From: Bisporella sp. PMI_857
Taxonomy: Eukaryota; Ascomycota; Leotiomycetes; Helotiales; Helotiaceae
Length of the DNA: 64,000 nucleotides
Assembly (NCBI GenBank): GCA_021307315.1
Contig: JAJSPD010000014.1
Location: 620,001 to 684,000, forward strand
Direction of reading: 5' to 3'
Part shown: piece after piece, positions 44,718-57,059 of the stretch
How the letters are laid out: each line of letters begins with the position of its first letter
How positions within the stretch are numbered: the first letter of the stretch is position 1
Position numbers and translations under genes: made by a program
The notes under the pieces: model-generated
Told to the model about the DNA's origin: nothing
The model's input: only the letters and a program-made list of their open reading frames with translations
Databases searched by the model: none

Positions 44718-45878
44718 ATGTCACCTGCAGCTACAGACTCCACTCTCGTTCCACAACGTCATCCAGAGCTCCAGTGTCCTATATTAAGCAATATCCCCGG
44801 GGATCGACGACCGTCCCTACACCAGATCGATACCCTTCCTAGCCCAAGTCTGGTAGCTGCGCGTGCTTTCTTTTTTCAACATACACCACCAATCGGCCCA
44901 ACTAACAATGCATTCCAACGGCGTGGAAGCTTGTTCGAACCCCAAAATCTTCCAAGAAGGCACTCTGCTTTAGCACGTTCCGAGGGTCTGGCTCACCACG
45001 TGGCTTCTTTGAAGGTTTTTTCACCAAAATACCAAGCCACACACACCTTCAAAAGGACAACACCAAGCTCTGACATCCAGATAAAGAAGGAAGAAGATAT
45101 ACAGGAGACGAAACTGGTTCAAGATACACATCATTCGGCTATTGGCAGAAGTGAAGGAGAACCACGGTCGCCTCATTATTCCATGAATTTTGAGATGGTG
45201 CGTCAAGTACCTTTCCAGTTTACGCATGATCATCTACGAGGCTGGGGATATGCATACCTAGGAAACGTAGCGACAGCTGATGTCTTCATCAATGCAGTCA
45301 ACTTGCGGTCTCCCAGTCTAGCATTAACGAAGGAGGATACCTTACAACGAGAGCTTTCAACACTAGTGACTATTCGTGCGAGGATACATCCGAAAGCAAA
45401 GGACCGCAAACCATTCATCATCCAGAAAGAATTCGATATCGAAGAGCTGAGAGCGATTATTCCTGATATGCAAGGGAATAAGAAACCCTCAGCCTCTCTT
45501 CGACGCTCGAACAGAGTTCGCCGAGCTTCTACCCAGTTCGGCTCGGGTCAGAAAAAGACACAAAATACTCGCAACGCGGCTACCGTTTCAGTAAACCACT
45601 TAAAGCAAAGAGATAGGATCACCATGCCAATGCGTAAGTACGCTTAGACATATGGAATATGTACTCTGACAATAGTAGATATCGAATACGCCGTACACTA
45701 CTTACCCGCTCTGGCCGCGTTGATGCTTTCAGGACACATCAGAAGGTCAGACATCATTGACCTGCCAGTGCCGAGTCCCGAAGCGTGGCCAGACGTTTTA
45801 ACGTACATCTATACAGGTAAAGGAAGAGTAACTTCCCCGATGCGCTCCAACATCTTGTACCTGGCCGGGACCATATGA
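44718..45878 (+). CDS. Clp1-like / BTB-like fungal protein
   Basis: Exons 44718-45633 and 45679-45878 give 371 residues. The N-terminal half is disordered (SPSLVAARAFF, then basic Ser/Pro text). A conserved middle follows: HDHLRGWGYAYLGNVATADV, VTIRARIHPKAKDRKPF, IIQKEFDIEELRAIIPDM and a basic RRSNRVRRAS patch. The C-terminus spans the intron: EYAVHYLPALAALMLSGH, DIIDLPVPSPEAWPDVLTYI and SNILYLAGT, like the end of a BTB/POZ fold. This arrangement resembles proteins related to basidiomycete Clp1 (clampless), a developmental regulator; that link is from memory and tentative. Start ATG 44718 is the first ATG in the open frame. Acceptor TAG at 45676-45678 restores the frame. Confidence 0.72.
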
Positions 45879-48598
45879 GCAACGTTCCGCTGCATAGAGC
45901 CTGTTTCTAAAATGTCGGTGAAGCCACTTCCTCGGAATCTTTGGCTCGGGAGCACCCTTAGTGGAAGGTAATTGTGCATGACTTGCATGTCACTGCCGCT
46001 GCTAGACCGTTTCTTTTTTTTTAAACCCATGTTTTAGGTTTATGGATAAGCAATATCTAAATTCGGTTCGCTGCAGTGAATTAATGGTAGGAGCGGTGGT
46101 GGAGAAACAAGCAAGGGAGGGCCAACTTGCGGACATTGTGGCGTTCTATGCAGGGCTATCCATTTGATTCAATGTATCAGAATTTTCTCTCTGCATCTGC
46201 ACTCTGCACTGTGGTTATGTTTTCTCATGACAGTCTCTTGAGGATATCAACCTTTCAATAACAAGAATCTGAACGCCATGTCTCACCCCACGTCCCGCTC
46301 ACGCAGTGTAACTCTAGCCGGCCTCTTCACCGGCCCCAGATCCTTAAACTTAAAGTAGAGCAAGCACCGATGACGAGCATGATCGAGCAATGAGCTATTA
46401 CGACATGGTCCGCACGGCATTGCCTCGTGGTAGGGGGGCGCCTTGATAACTTGTGCTGGCAATGCACCTCTTTCACGCAACCACTACGACATTGAGCTGC
46501 AACTATTGACGGGCAATGCAACTACGAGCATAGTCTTTCTGAGCACTTGGATACTTAACTGAACAACCGGTTGTTAAATTTTACGTTATGGGCCATCAGT
46601 GTGGTCAGGCAGATAGGATAGACTTATGCCGCAAGTGGCCGGCTCAAGTGCGAGGCTACCTGAGAGACAAGTACTGTACAGGTTCAGGTCAACAGATAAC
46701 CGAGAAGGGGGCTTTCGGAAAAACCCCCTGTAGATCCCACGATTCTTAGAGATGGATGGCACCAAAGATAGCGGTCTCAGATACCTCAGCTCTTCTACTA
46801 TGCCCTTGTTGGGCATACCGGGCGGCGTTCCCCCCATTTTTCACTCGTGGTGGAGGTGCTTGGAACTTGGACAACAGCCGCCATCAGCGCAGGTTCTTGT
46901 GAAGCCACCAAAGCGAAACATGTACCTCTCTTGCTGCTGAGGATGCCTATATACAGTATATTATTCCTGACAAGGTACGTTGTACAGGTGTCGGCAGTTT
47001 TCTTGTACGACAATGGCGTTGCAACTAGGGGCTCGTTGGTTCACATCATCCAACACTTTCCGAAAAGTTTCAGAATGAAATAACAGCGCCAGCAGCTGGA
47101 AGGGAAAAGAACTTAAAAGGCGTTTCCTCTGTAAGTAAGTAAGACCCCGCATCGAACATGATGATTCAAATCCAAGGGTTTTCCAACTAATAATCTTGGC
47201 GTCGTTATGTGGAGATACTGAGGAAAAGAGAACAGACACAAGACTCAATTGCGACCCCCAAGGTTTCCGTGGCAGTAACCTTAACTCAATCTTGAATTTT
47301 AGAGTTTGCGCTAAAAGTGCGGTGCTTCTTCGTCACTACAGTATAGTACTTACATAGTATAGTACACAATCTCGATCTACTCGTCATGACTTAATCATTG
47401 GTTTACCCCGCCCGTTCCTGATCTCCTCTAGTCGCCAGGCCGTTGTGTCCTTTGCCGGAACATATTTCTCCTAGGCAGTATCAGCTGGCAGCAGAATCCG
47501 ATCGACCGCATCGAGCGACTAGACGGACGGAGAGAGTATACAATATCGAATAAAGCTAAGGAATCTATTGGTTATTTGCCCAATTCGCGAGATGGAATAT
47601 GCAGGTCCTCCGATCTGAGCGTCTTACAGTAAGCCCGTTTCCTGCAGCCATTTCTATCTTCAGGGATCTCGGGAACGTCAGAATTTCCTTATATGGACCT
47701 TGTTTCCATCCTCCCTAGGTATCTGGAAACCCATGGCCTACGACACAGATATCAGAGAGTCTGAGAGCCACAGGAGGAACTAATATCAAATATGAGGAAT
47801 TTCTGGCGCGACAGCCACGAGATAAAATAGCTGTCATGGATGGTGCCGTCCTCAGACACCACATCTGCACCCTGAATATGTCGTGTACCTGCACCGATAC
47901 AATTCTCACATCGTATTTGATTCTGGGGAAAAGCTGAGACATGATAGTTTCATGTGAAATATGATAAAAGTACATTAACCAACGACCCTCAAATACCGAT
48001 CCCACCATCTTCGTCTATTACTTCTTTCTCATGTCAATGATTGGACGAGAGAGCTTTGGGTCCTGCTTACACACACGGGTATTCATAGCCATTTACAAGA
48101 GAAGGCATGGCATTACTTGCTCGTTCGTGCTTTGCAACGAAACGGCCACCGGCCATCATATTAGAGTATAGACCACAAATCGACTAAGTACTATATGCCA
48201 TTCATATCAATCCGATACAACCAAATCAACAGTACATTCCGGCTAAGCAGAATCACCCACGGTAAAGCAGACGAGTCGGTCCTCTCGGTCCGTGCTCAAC
48301 ACCCTCAAATCCGACCTCGTCGGGCCGATCATCTTGCTCCTCCGTCTCTTTCTGCAGCAAAGATTCATTACCCTCACAACTACTCTTCTCCCCCCAAAGC
48401 CAAGTCTCCAAATCCAGAGCCTTGCAAAAGCCATAAACCTGACCTACATCCCCCCAAAGTGAAGGGCTTGTAAAAAACAGGTGTTGCACCCCCATGCTAC
48501 TAGACACACGACACGCCATGTCTTGCAAATCCTAGCTAGACCCTTGACATCCCATTCTTTACTGATTATTATTATTAGTTTCCCTCGCCGCATCCTTC

Positions 48599-48614
48599 AA
48601 AAAAAAAAAAAAAA
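48599..48614. repeat. Poly-A tract
   Basis: Sixteen consecutive A bases. Confidence 0.9.
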
Positions 48615-48744
48615 GAACACACAGAATTGAAACAATACGAGACCCCTGCATATCCCTCCACTTTCCCACACTAACCTTCCCGACCCTGGAAAAACGCAGG
48701 CAAACCTCCACATCGCGCTACTGCACGCTGCAATGCAAATGCAG

Positions 48745-48767
48745 CACACACACACGCACGCACGCAC
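48745..48767. repeat. CACA/CGCA microsatellite
   Basis: CA dinucleotides passing into CGCA tetranucleotides, pure over 23 bases. Confidence 0.85.
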
Positions 48768-48957
48768 CTTACTGCCGCTAATGCAGACTAGGGGACCACA
48801 ACGCAAGGATATCACGGAATTCATGGAGAGGGGGATGGAGGAGGTTCTGGCTGGATGTCGGCGCCCTGGCCCCCCTGCCTAACGCCTCGTTTCTTTCCTT
48901 AGCATGTGGGATGGTGCTCATTCATTCTTCTATCACATTTTCTTAATTTGATATAAT

Positions 48958-48979
48958 TTCTTCTTCTTCTTCTTCTTCT
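48958..48979. repeat. TTC trinucleotide microsatellite
   Basis: About seven TTC units in a row. Confidence 0.85.
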
Positions 48980-49827
48980 CCTACCGTATGGGGGTGGGGT
49001 GGCGGGTGTAAGGATCCTTGAAGGGGGGGAAGAGGAAGCTAAGCAGCTTACTCTTTGGGAAATGAGGGTTGCTTATTTCTGGAAATATTGGGAAACACCT
49101 TTTGCGGGATATGATGGCATAGGCCATTTCGGTGTTGCCCGATGACGAACATAGCAAGACCGTACTTAATTTGATAATTCAGGGTCTTCGGGGATATCTT
49201 CAGTTGCCCGTAAGGCCGATAAAGCATGGATGAGAAATCCAAACACGTGAAAGTTTTCAAAAAACAAAATCACAGGCACATGAGCCAAGGCTGGTGGGTA
49301 TGAATATGATTATGATGGCGCTCGTCTACTAAGGATCATCTATCCGAATCTCGTCTAATCAGATGAGAGTTGAAAAGAAAGTATCCCATTAGATCCTCCA
49401 TCCATGATTCATCTTTTAGTCGCTCCGTACTTTTGATTCTGCTTAATGCCTAGCAGAGAAATAAAACAAATAAACGCTTTTGCTTGGAATCTTGCCACCC
49501 GAAGTATACAAACAGAAAAAGGAAAGAAATCCTTTTCCTCCGAAACCGTACCAGCTACGTTTTGGTGTACCATTAGATCACCATAGATAGCATCGCTAAT
49601 ATTGTCGATAACGTGATTATCTAAGCTTAACAAGATCATGCACGACCTAGAGCTTAGAGAATCTCAAATTCATAATTTCCATTTTGTGATGTTGGGTGTG
49701 CGCAGTCCTTAAGATGAGGCCGTGAACGTCGTAAATTCGTTGCATGGAAGGCGTGAGAAATGAATAAATACCAAATAAAAATGACCATGGAGTAATGCTG
49801 CACTAGCGTCCAGGTGGTTTCATTTGA

Positions 49828-51705
49828 CTAAAATATGGAAACAGTGCTAGAAGTCATGCTCGAAAGTGGATCGTCGTTCTCGTCCGAATAGTCGTCTAGG
49901 TCGCTCTCAGTGGCGAAACCATTGGAGGATGGAGGTGTGGAGGGTTTTTGGGAAGGGATTTCTGCTTTCGAATTCGATGTCTTTTTATCTGTATAATGCC
50001 CCAAAGTTGGGTGACGGCCTGGGGGAAGAGTAATGCTATCGCTACGTCGTGCTCGAGGGCTCATACGATGGCTGTCATTGGTATCACCATCTGGACGGCT
50101 ACCCCATGAGGTCTAAGGATAGTTAGTAATAAGAAAAGTGTGATGGCCTTTGATTTACATACCATACGCAGTGTGAAAAATGCCCAAAGCTTGATCAACC
50201 CATGAAAATACCCGAAGAGTATAGAGACGGGGAGGAAGATCAGATCAAATGGTTCACGGCTGAAAAGTCCCAACAACTTGACAACCTTGGTAATAAACAT
50301 AAAGCCAAGTTGTGCTGCTACAGCATACCATTCGTGACCAGGGATGAAATCTATCGCAGCTCGGTAGGTGATGTAAACTATTAGTGGATCCATTACAAAA
50401 GCGAGAGAGGTAAAGGTAGCAATATGCAGAGCATATGTTGACCATGGCTGTTGTCTGACAGGGTCAGTTAGTGTCAAAAAATTGCAGAAAGACATGCTTA
50501 CCTCCACACGTGCCTCTCGGTAAACAAGCTAGTGTAGTTAGATCTCCAGTTGCTCCGTGCCCAACGGGAGCATTGGTATAGAAATTTCTTATTGTTTTCC
50601 AAGGTAGTCTCAAGCTGGCATTCGTGGTTGTATTGAACATACGTCTTCCAGTTATGAGAAACGAGCCAGCGTGTAACGAAATTATCGTCATCGGCATTAA
50701 GTTGATACTTGCCCCAACGTTCTGTCTTGAATCCTTCGAGGAATAGCGGGCTTTGTAGAATTTCGGATCGGAAACAACAAGTTCGGCCGGACATGCAGGA
50801 GGTACCGCCGTCAATGCCATGAGTTGCAGAGATCTCAAAGTTTCGTCTCTCAATATATGCAGCACCCAGCCAGTTCCAGATGCGCGGCATCCAAGGTCCA
50901 GACCGAAGTCTCTTGACCCGCTGACAAGTACCAACCCCACCAAACTTTGCACCATATGTTGGATCTTCGAAAGGCGCCAGAACCCATGGAAGCATTGTAC
51001 GCGGCCACGTGACATCATCATCTGCCATCACCATAAATGTCGTCTTGACCTTAGGAATAGCCTCACAGACCTGAATCCGCTTATTGGCAATAGCTGTATA
51101 GTAAACTTGAATGTTTGATGCTTCGAGAGTCTTTACAAAGGCCTTGAGTTTGTCGTACTTGTCCGCTGTTGTGACTAAAAGGAGTTCGAAGGGGTGACAC
51201 GAGAGGATGCTTTGTAGAGAGTCTCTTAATTCTTCGAAATTGTCATGAATTGTAGGAATGATTACGGTCACGTCTTTCGACGTATATTGAGGACTTTCGG
51301 GGATTGGGATTGACTTGTATGCCCAATGGCTGAGAGTATTGAATAGAAAACGAATATAGCGATGAGCCCTAGTAAACTTTAGATTAGACGCAGGATCTAC
51401 CAATATTACACACTTAGAAGTAAGCAAGCCATCTCGGCTGCCACCTTCTGTTAAAGATTGAAAATTCGCTTACCAGAGCAATAGCCAAACCCAGCACCAC
51501 GGAAGGTTGGAGGAGAAGACAAACATCCTGTCTTTATTATCGTCAGTATAAATACAAGAGCCATGCAAAGAAGTTCTATGAAGGTGCATACCTTGATTCG
51601 AGAAATCCATGGTTTTGGGTGATTGTGAGTAGTTTCTGCCTTGGTAAGGGATATGGTGTTCGCAAAAGGGATTGTAGAAGGAGGAACAGACTGGGGCAGC
51701 CTCAT
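49828..51705 (-). CDS. Membrane glycosyltransferase family 2 (Cps1/ZtGT2-like)
   Basis: Processive GT2 related to hyaluronan and chitin synthases. Close relatives are Cryptococcus Cps1 and the Zymoseptoria/Fusarium GT2 needed for hyphal growth on solid surfaces (from memory). Exons 51705-51592, 51527-51474, 51376-50502, 50454-50163 and 50112-49828 give 539 residues. An N-terminal hydrophobic segment (LLLQPSVVLGLAIAL) is rebuilt across introns 1-2. The catalytic part has DVTVIIPTIHDN, the DxD-type MADDDVTWPR, GGTSCMSGRTCCFRSEI, NADDDNFVTRW and QCSRWARSNWRS (QxxRW). Then come several C-terminal membrane helices (FMDP region, FDLIFLPVSILFGYFHGLIK) and a disordered acidic tail ending TSSTVSIF. 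All catalytic motifs are present. Acceptors of exons 2 and 3 were chosen because they keep both the frame and a membrane helix; they could shift slightly. The polymer made is unknown. Confidence 0.92.
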
Positions 51706-52711
51706 GCGCCTCTCACAATCGCAATTGAGCGGGTGGTGAACAGAATTAGAGTTCCTTGCGTTTTTATGATTGGAATTCCCTATGATTCAAAGCGAGATCT
51801 GTAAAACCAGCATTTGAAGGTATAGTTGTTCTGGGCGAGGGTTGCTGTAGGATATATGGGTGTAGGTTGGGCGGATGGATGCTGGTGGTATTGGCTTTGG
51901 AAAGTGCAATTGAATACCAAGCCGCTGTAGGAAATTTCGTTACTCTTTGAATCGAGTCTCCGAAACAACCCAAAACTTTCGTAATAATTTTTTGGGGGTT
52001 TCTTAAAAGAAAAAAAATATACGCAACGCAATACAATGCAGCAATTCCAATTGCCTTCACATGCACCGAGCAAATGCGGCGAAAACCCCCCAAAAGAAGC
52101 CGATTGTATGTGGATCAACGATAGATAGGAGGAGCGAAGGACGAAGACAGACGCAAAAGGATCACCAAAGGACCATTTCCGCAGGGCCGTCAGTATCAAT
52201 TGGAATAATTATACAACGGCAAGTGCTGGTCCTAAAAGTGAGGCCTTGCACGAGCGACGTTGAGAAGTCATGGACAGCATGGAAGGTGCTCCACACGGAT
52301 GATATATAAGTAGTCTCAGCCAGAAGGGAGATGGCCACAAAGCACGCAAACCCTGTCGAGCAGACGCCAGAACATTGCCTGTCCCAGCGGGCACGAAACC
52401 CGATCTGTCAACTACAACGGGAAGTAAGCTCAACCGTTAGTGAGCAAGAGTAGCCATGAAAGGACAGGACAAGAGTTGGTCAGGGATCGAGAATGGAATG
52501 GCAGTGGAGCGGAAGCCAATTGTGGATCGATTCTCGGTGGTCCTAAAGGGAAAAAAAGGCGCTGCCCTGAACTACTACTGTACGAAACCTAGCAACAGGT
52601 AGGGAGAAACGAGTCGCGCGCGTCAGAAAACAGAGAGATGAGCGTCTCTGCAGTTCACAGAGGTCCTGCCATTCATACCGACGCCACATAATAACTGGGA
52701 ATGCCAAATGT

Positions 52712-53224
52712 TTACTTCTGACTGGGCAGGACAGGCATTTGCACCGTGGTGGTCGTATCAACCTGCGAAATTGTTGCTGCTTGAGAGGTAACGGAGCTAC
52801 GGTTGCTCTTGATTTTCCTCACTTCTTTAGGCAATGCTTTATTACAGGTATGGAATAGCGGGAACATAGGCTGAACAGGCTTTATGGCAAAGACATGCAG
52901 GGCATGCAGGCTCATCGCGACGCTGTAGTGCGGCTTGTAGGCCCTTGTTGTAGCGCTGGGCCCGCTAACGAAAGAACCGTGATGGCTCCGCTGCACCTCG
53001 ACCATTCGGAACAACTCGAACACGACTTTAAGAAGATAATCCGGCGAGGCTTCACGCCTTCTGCAGCATCGTGGCTCTGGCAGATGGAGGGCCGGCCGAG
53101 AACGAGGCGTTTCGCTTGTTGAACTCAAGACTAAGTTCCATATGATGCTTTGGCCTACAATGCCCACCATGGTTGCGAAACCACCAGACATTATCGTTAC
53201 CAACCAACGCGGAAGTATTAACAT
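52712..53224 (-). CDS. Hypothetical 170-residue frame (weak)
   Basis: ATG 53224 opens MLILPRWLVTIMSGG, a hydrophobic start, followed by text of ordinary composition rich in Ser/Arg/His, ending TTTTVQMPVLPSQK. I recognise no domain. Length alone in a gene desert is little support; it may be chance. Confidence 0.22.
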   Translation of the reverse strand: MLILPRWLVTIMSGGFATMVGIVGQSIIWNLVLSSTSETPRSRPALHLPEPRCCRRREASPDYLLKVVFELFRMVEVQRSHHGSFVSGPSATTRAYKPHYSVAMSLHALHVFAIKPVQPMFPLFHTCNKALPKEVRKIKSNRSSVTSQAATISQVDTTTTVQMPVLPSQK

Positions 53225-53842
53225 GGAACTGGAGCAGCAAGACGATAACTAAAACGGCACACGCGCGATCGATACGATGATCAGCCACTCTACTGGATAT
53301 CTCGGTTTAATGATGAGAGTATTATAAATTGATCACGTTTACCAAAGGGCAGCGGCAAGAGGGAATGGTGAGCATCACCTGCTCGTACCAGGAACCTCTC
53401 ACATCCTATGCTCGGCATGGCCACCGGTCTTGGACTTATTACTATTAGTAAAGCGAGCCATATATATGTTTCACCTCATCGATTGATGATTGACTAGCCT
53501 GACTGTCTCACAGATCTCCACATGTACATGGGCTATTCTGCTCAAGCTCAAGCTCAAGCAAAAGTGACGCGATTCAATGCAGCCATCGTTGGACACTGGC
53601 AGTAAGCGAGATGCTCTGCGCACACTGCACTGAATTATCATTGTGCCATCAAATTTTGCATAATGCTTGAAATTGCAATCGAGATATTGGCATCAACGGC
53701 TATAGCGCCTTATTTTCCATTTCACATTCTTATCGTCGTTCTGGCTTTCACGCTTTTGCCGCCAGGAAAACAACAGCCATCAAATAACCTTCGTCATCTC
53801 CGTCGGCATGACACTACTGGATCTGCGCTTATCCTTAGTCTT

Positions 53843-53870
53843 GCGAGATGGGGCGAGATGGGGCGAGATG
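53843..53870. repeat. 10-bp tandem repeat GCGAGATGGG
   Basis: Nearly three perfect copies with period ten. Confidence 0.85.
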
Positions 53871-56240
53871 AGAATAGGCTACTGGGCGGGGTATTGCTCG
53901 AGGATTTTTGAGTACTGGGCGAAGCGCGTTTGTGGAGAAATTTCAGTGGAGAATTATCTCCAGGCGTTGTACGGTCTTCAAAGACCTCACCATCGGTGAA
54001 GTTCATAACGTCTTTCTTCATGCATTTCACGCCGCTTGGCTGCCGGCGGCATCAGGTTTGCAGGAGCGGATGTATGATTTACCTCTAGGTACGGAAGCAC
54101 GACGTGCTTCCCCTAAATTGTTCTGAGAGAAGCGAGCTGCGGATCATGTATCGTGTACATTTACATACAACCTTTCTCATGTATCTCGTTTTAGCCAGCA
54201 GCGGCTAGCAGGGCCACTTGTTGGCATGTGCATAGTCTAGCTGACCCATGTACCCCTCCTTTTGTAGCTTAAAGGTTCAGATAGAGCCTCGAATTTATCA
54301 ACTGTCAAACAAATAGGTCCATGTTGCCATCAGGAGAAGTAAGGACAACAGCATTGTGTCGTACAGCGGCTCTATCAGAGAATGCAATGGAGATCTTACG
54401 CTTAAGCAGTGAGAACGCTAAAATTTGCTCAATCACATTCTGAATCAGATCCATGTCTAGTCCAAGTCCACAAGAAACGAGCACGAATTCACCCGAAGTG
54501 GGGTTCCGGTGTCTATATATATTTCATACTGCACTTATAGCCAGCCCTTCTTAGTTTGCGTGTTGAGATCAAGTATACGATTAAGCTTTGGTATGCGCCA
54601 GACCAAGCTCGAGCCTGCTTTCTGTCTAGCCCATAAGCTCCTGGTCCAGAAGACACAGGCCCAGAATCGAAGATTTTTACAAGGAGCAAAAAAGTTCTTA
54701 CCAGCTTCAACGTCACTTCTGGACTAGTCTTGACGGAATGGTCCCCATGCATGACAAGACTACCACCTCCCTCATAAACCGAGTGATGGCAAGGTTAGAC
54801 TTCTCAATAGCCAACAAAAGATCAACGCCGTGAAATGACATCCTTTGGTAAACGCCGATAATGAGACGAATTCACGGCTGTATGCAAGTGATCTGGCCTT
54901 CGATCGAGCTACTTGAACCGTGATCCGGTTGTTCGATGCGAGGATGCACGATAGACGACATTTATATAGGAACTTATATCTATATGCCATATGCTATCGA
55001 GTCTATATGCCATTAGTACTATAAAACATATGCACGAAAATTGTGCAACGAGCGTGTACAGCCCACAAGTGGATCACAATTGGATTTTGAGCTTGCTCTC
55101 ATCTCCCACTTCTACATTTGCTCTACGATATGACATGCCTGGCCTATGAAGGACACCCATCCCCGGACAGACAAACAGAATAATGTTCTTGAATCTTCCG
55201 ATCTGAAATGCTTCGATCTTGATTCGGAAGGTACCAGAATATAACAAATGATACCCTATAATGACCGGAGGCGGCGTTAATGACCGAACAATTTGACATG
55301 GAGGGGGGTTGCTAGGTAGTTACCACTCATTCGGTACCACGGCAGGATTCTTAGACTCACATTGACTTCACTGGGCAGCGGATCGCTAAAAATCACCATG
55401 AAATATCTTTCCATGCTATACTGTATGATGAATGGAGAGATGTGCCCCGAGAACGCTTTCAGCTAGTGATAGGACGGAGAGTGCACAACAAATGCATTGC
55501 CAATTTGGAAAAGAGGGACACAATGATTCACAGCTGCTTCTGGTAGAAATGGAGAAATTGTTTTGATACATCTACAATATCTGCGGCCCCAAATGTCCGG
55601 CCCGGACAAAGGAAGATCCCGAGTCACCGCATTCAACAGTTAGGCATGCGTGTTTTCAACATACGTAATCACATACAAAGATAGACAGTGTTTATTAGTT
55701 CTATTTGAGATGGAAAAAATATGATGCTCAGAGCTTGGAAGTTATACCGAAAGTGGAGCTGACCTTCCAGCAGAAGGATGCGAAGATCCAAGGGAATACA
55801 TGAGGCGAGGGCCCAGAACACCCAACACACCATCCAATATCCCGAAGGACCTTTCTGGACCTTAGATAGACGAGAGTTTTATTGAACTTTGGTTTTCACG
55901 AGAACTGGTCGAAGAAGCCTAAATCCAAGCCGTGCGCCCAAACATGAAGATACACATTTCCCTATTATGCATGACTAATGCTTCGAGGGAGGGAGGGAGG
56001 AAAGAGCACCACTCTGCGCCACGCCCATGATGTGTACTTGAAGCCACATGCACATCTTGCAGCAGCTGAGGATAGCACTTCCCGGGATGGTTGTAGCAGA
56101 ATGCATACGAGCGTAGGTATTAATGATGTGGCACTTTCATATGAGACAGCAGTTGAGCCGCAATTTGTGTTTTCCTCTTTTTTTTGCTGCGCTATTGACA
56201 CAAGTACATTAAAGATTTGCTTTTTCTTTTGTAATAAGTA

Positions 56241-56289
56241 GAGTAGGGTACAACAGGGTACAGCAGGGTACAGTAGGGTACAGTAGGTA
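56241..56289. repeat. 10-bp tandem repeat CAG(C/T)AGGGTA
   Basis: Almost five copies in strict 10-base register, slightly diverged at the left end. GGTTAGGGG and GATTAGGG words follow at about 56306-56322. Confidence 0.88.
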
Positions 56290-56348
56290 GGTTGTAGGGC
56301 GGGGAGGTTAGGGGAGATTAGGGTACAGACAATGATGGGGTGAAGCAA

Positions 56349-56387
56349 CACACACACACACACTCTCTCTCTCTCTTTCTCTCTCTC
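56349..56387. repeat. Compound CA/CT microsatellite
   Basis: A CA run passes directly into a CT run with one TTT interruption. Confidence 0.88.
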
Positions 56388-57059
56388 CACGGGAAACAAC
56401 CACCCACTCTCCATTCTCCACTCCTTTTCCTCTTTTCTCTTTTCACATGAGTCGGGTTTCCCGTCCTTAGGGTAGTAGAAAGATACTTGTATTTATTAAA
56501 AGCATATTGACAACCATAAATCCTGGCTTGGCCCATCCTCCTTTGGTCTACTACCTCTCCTTATTCTGCCCACCAGTACACGGAGTAATGCTCGACTGTA
56601 ATAATAACAGTAATAATAAGAAATTACTTATAAGGCAGATGGCATCCCTCCATTTCGTTTCATAATGATTCCCTCCCCTTCCCCCTCCTCTCGCGACGGC
56701 CGGACTTCTCGGAGGGAACCCAAAAATCATGCTCCACCAGAGGGACCGATAGGCTCGGCCAGCCAGTCCGCAGCCAGCGATAGCACATCCCAGGCATGCT
56801 GAGGCTGATTTGCTTGTTGTTGTTGATTGATTGATTGATTCGCCATGCACTGAACCAACGACACTCTAAGCTGTCAAATCCCTCAATCCTTCCCCCTCCC
56901 AATCCTTCACCTGGCCGTCGCTGCGGTCCGTCAGCGTCGTCGTCACCGCTACTTCAATTCTGCGCCATCCTCGCGACATTGATGATTGCGAAAGCCCTGG
57001 TGGTAATGTGCGATATATGAGCTGCCCGCCTCTCATAGGGGTCGCCGAAGCTGGACATC

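Larger units (their letters stand above)
45879..49827. other. Gene-free stretch, about 4 kb
   Basis: No family motif, RNA gene or mobile element is recognised; frames are short and mostly lack ATG. Low-complexity tracts (poly-A, CA/CG-type, TTC) cluster at 48.6-49.0 kb and are listed separately. Confidence 0.5.
51706..57059. other. Gene-poor stretch, more than 5 kb
   Basis: Largest gene-free region in the window. One 170-codon frame (52712-53224) is the only long one starting with ATG. Simple repeats lie at 53843-53870, 56241-56289 and 56349-56387. No transposon, RNA gene or family motif is recognised. Confidence 0.5.

Noticed and set aside
56300..56325. Chromosome end or telomere from TTAGGG-like words
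   Set aside because: Only two imperfect copies, with genes continuing on both sides.
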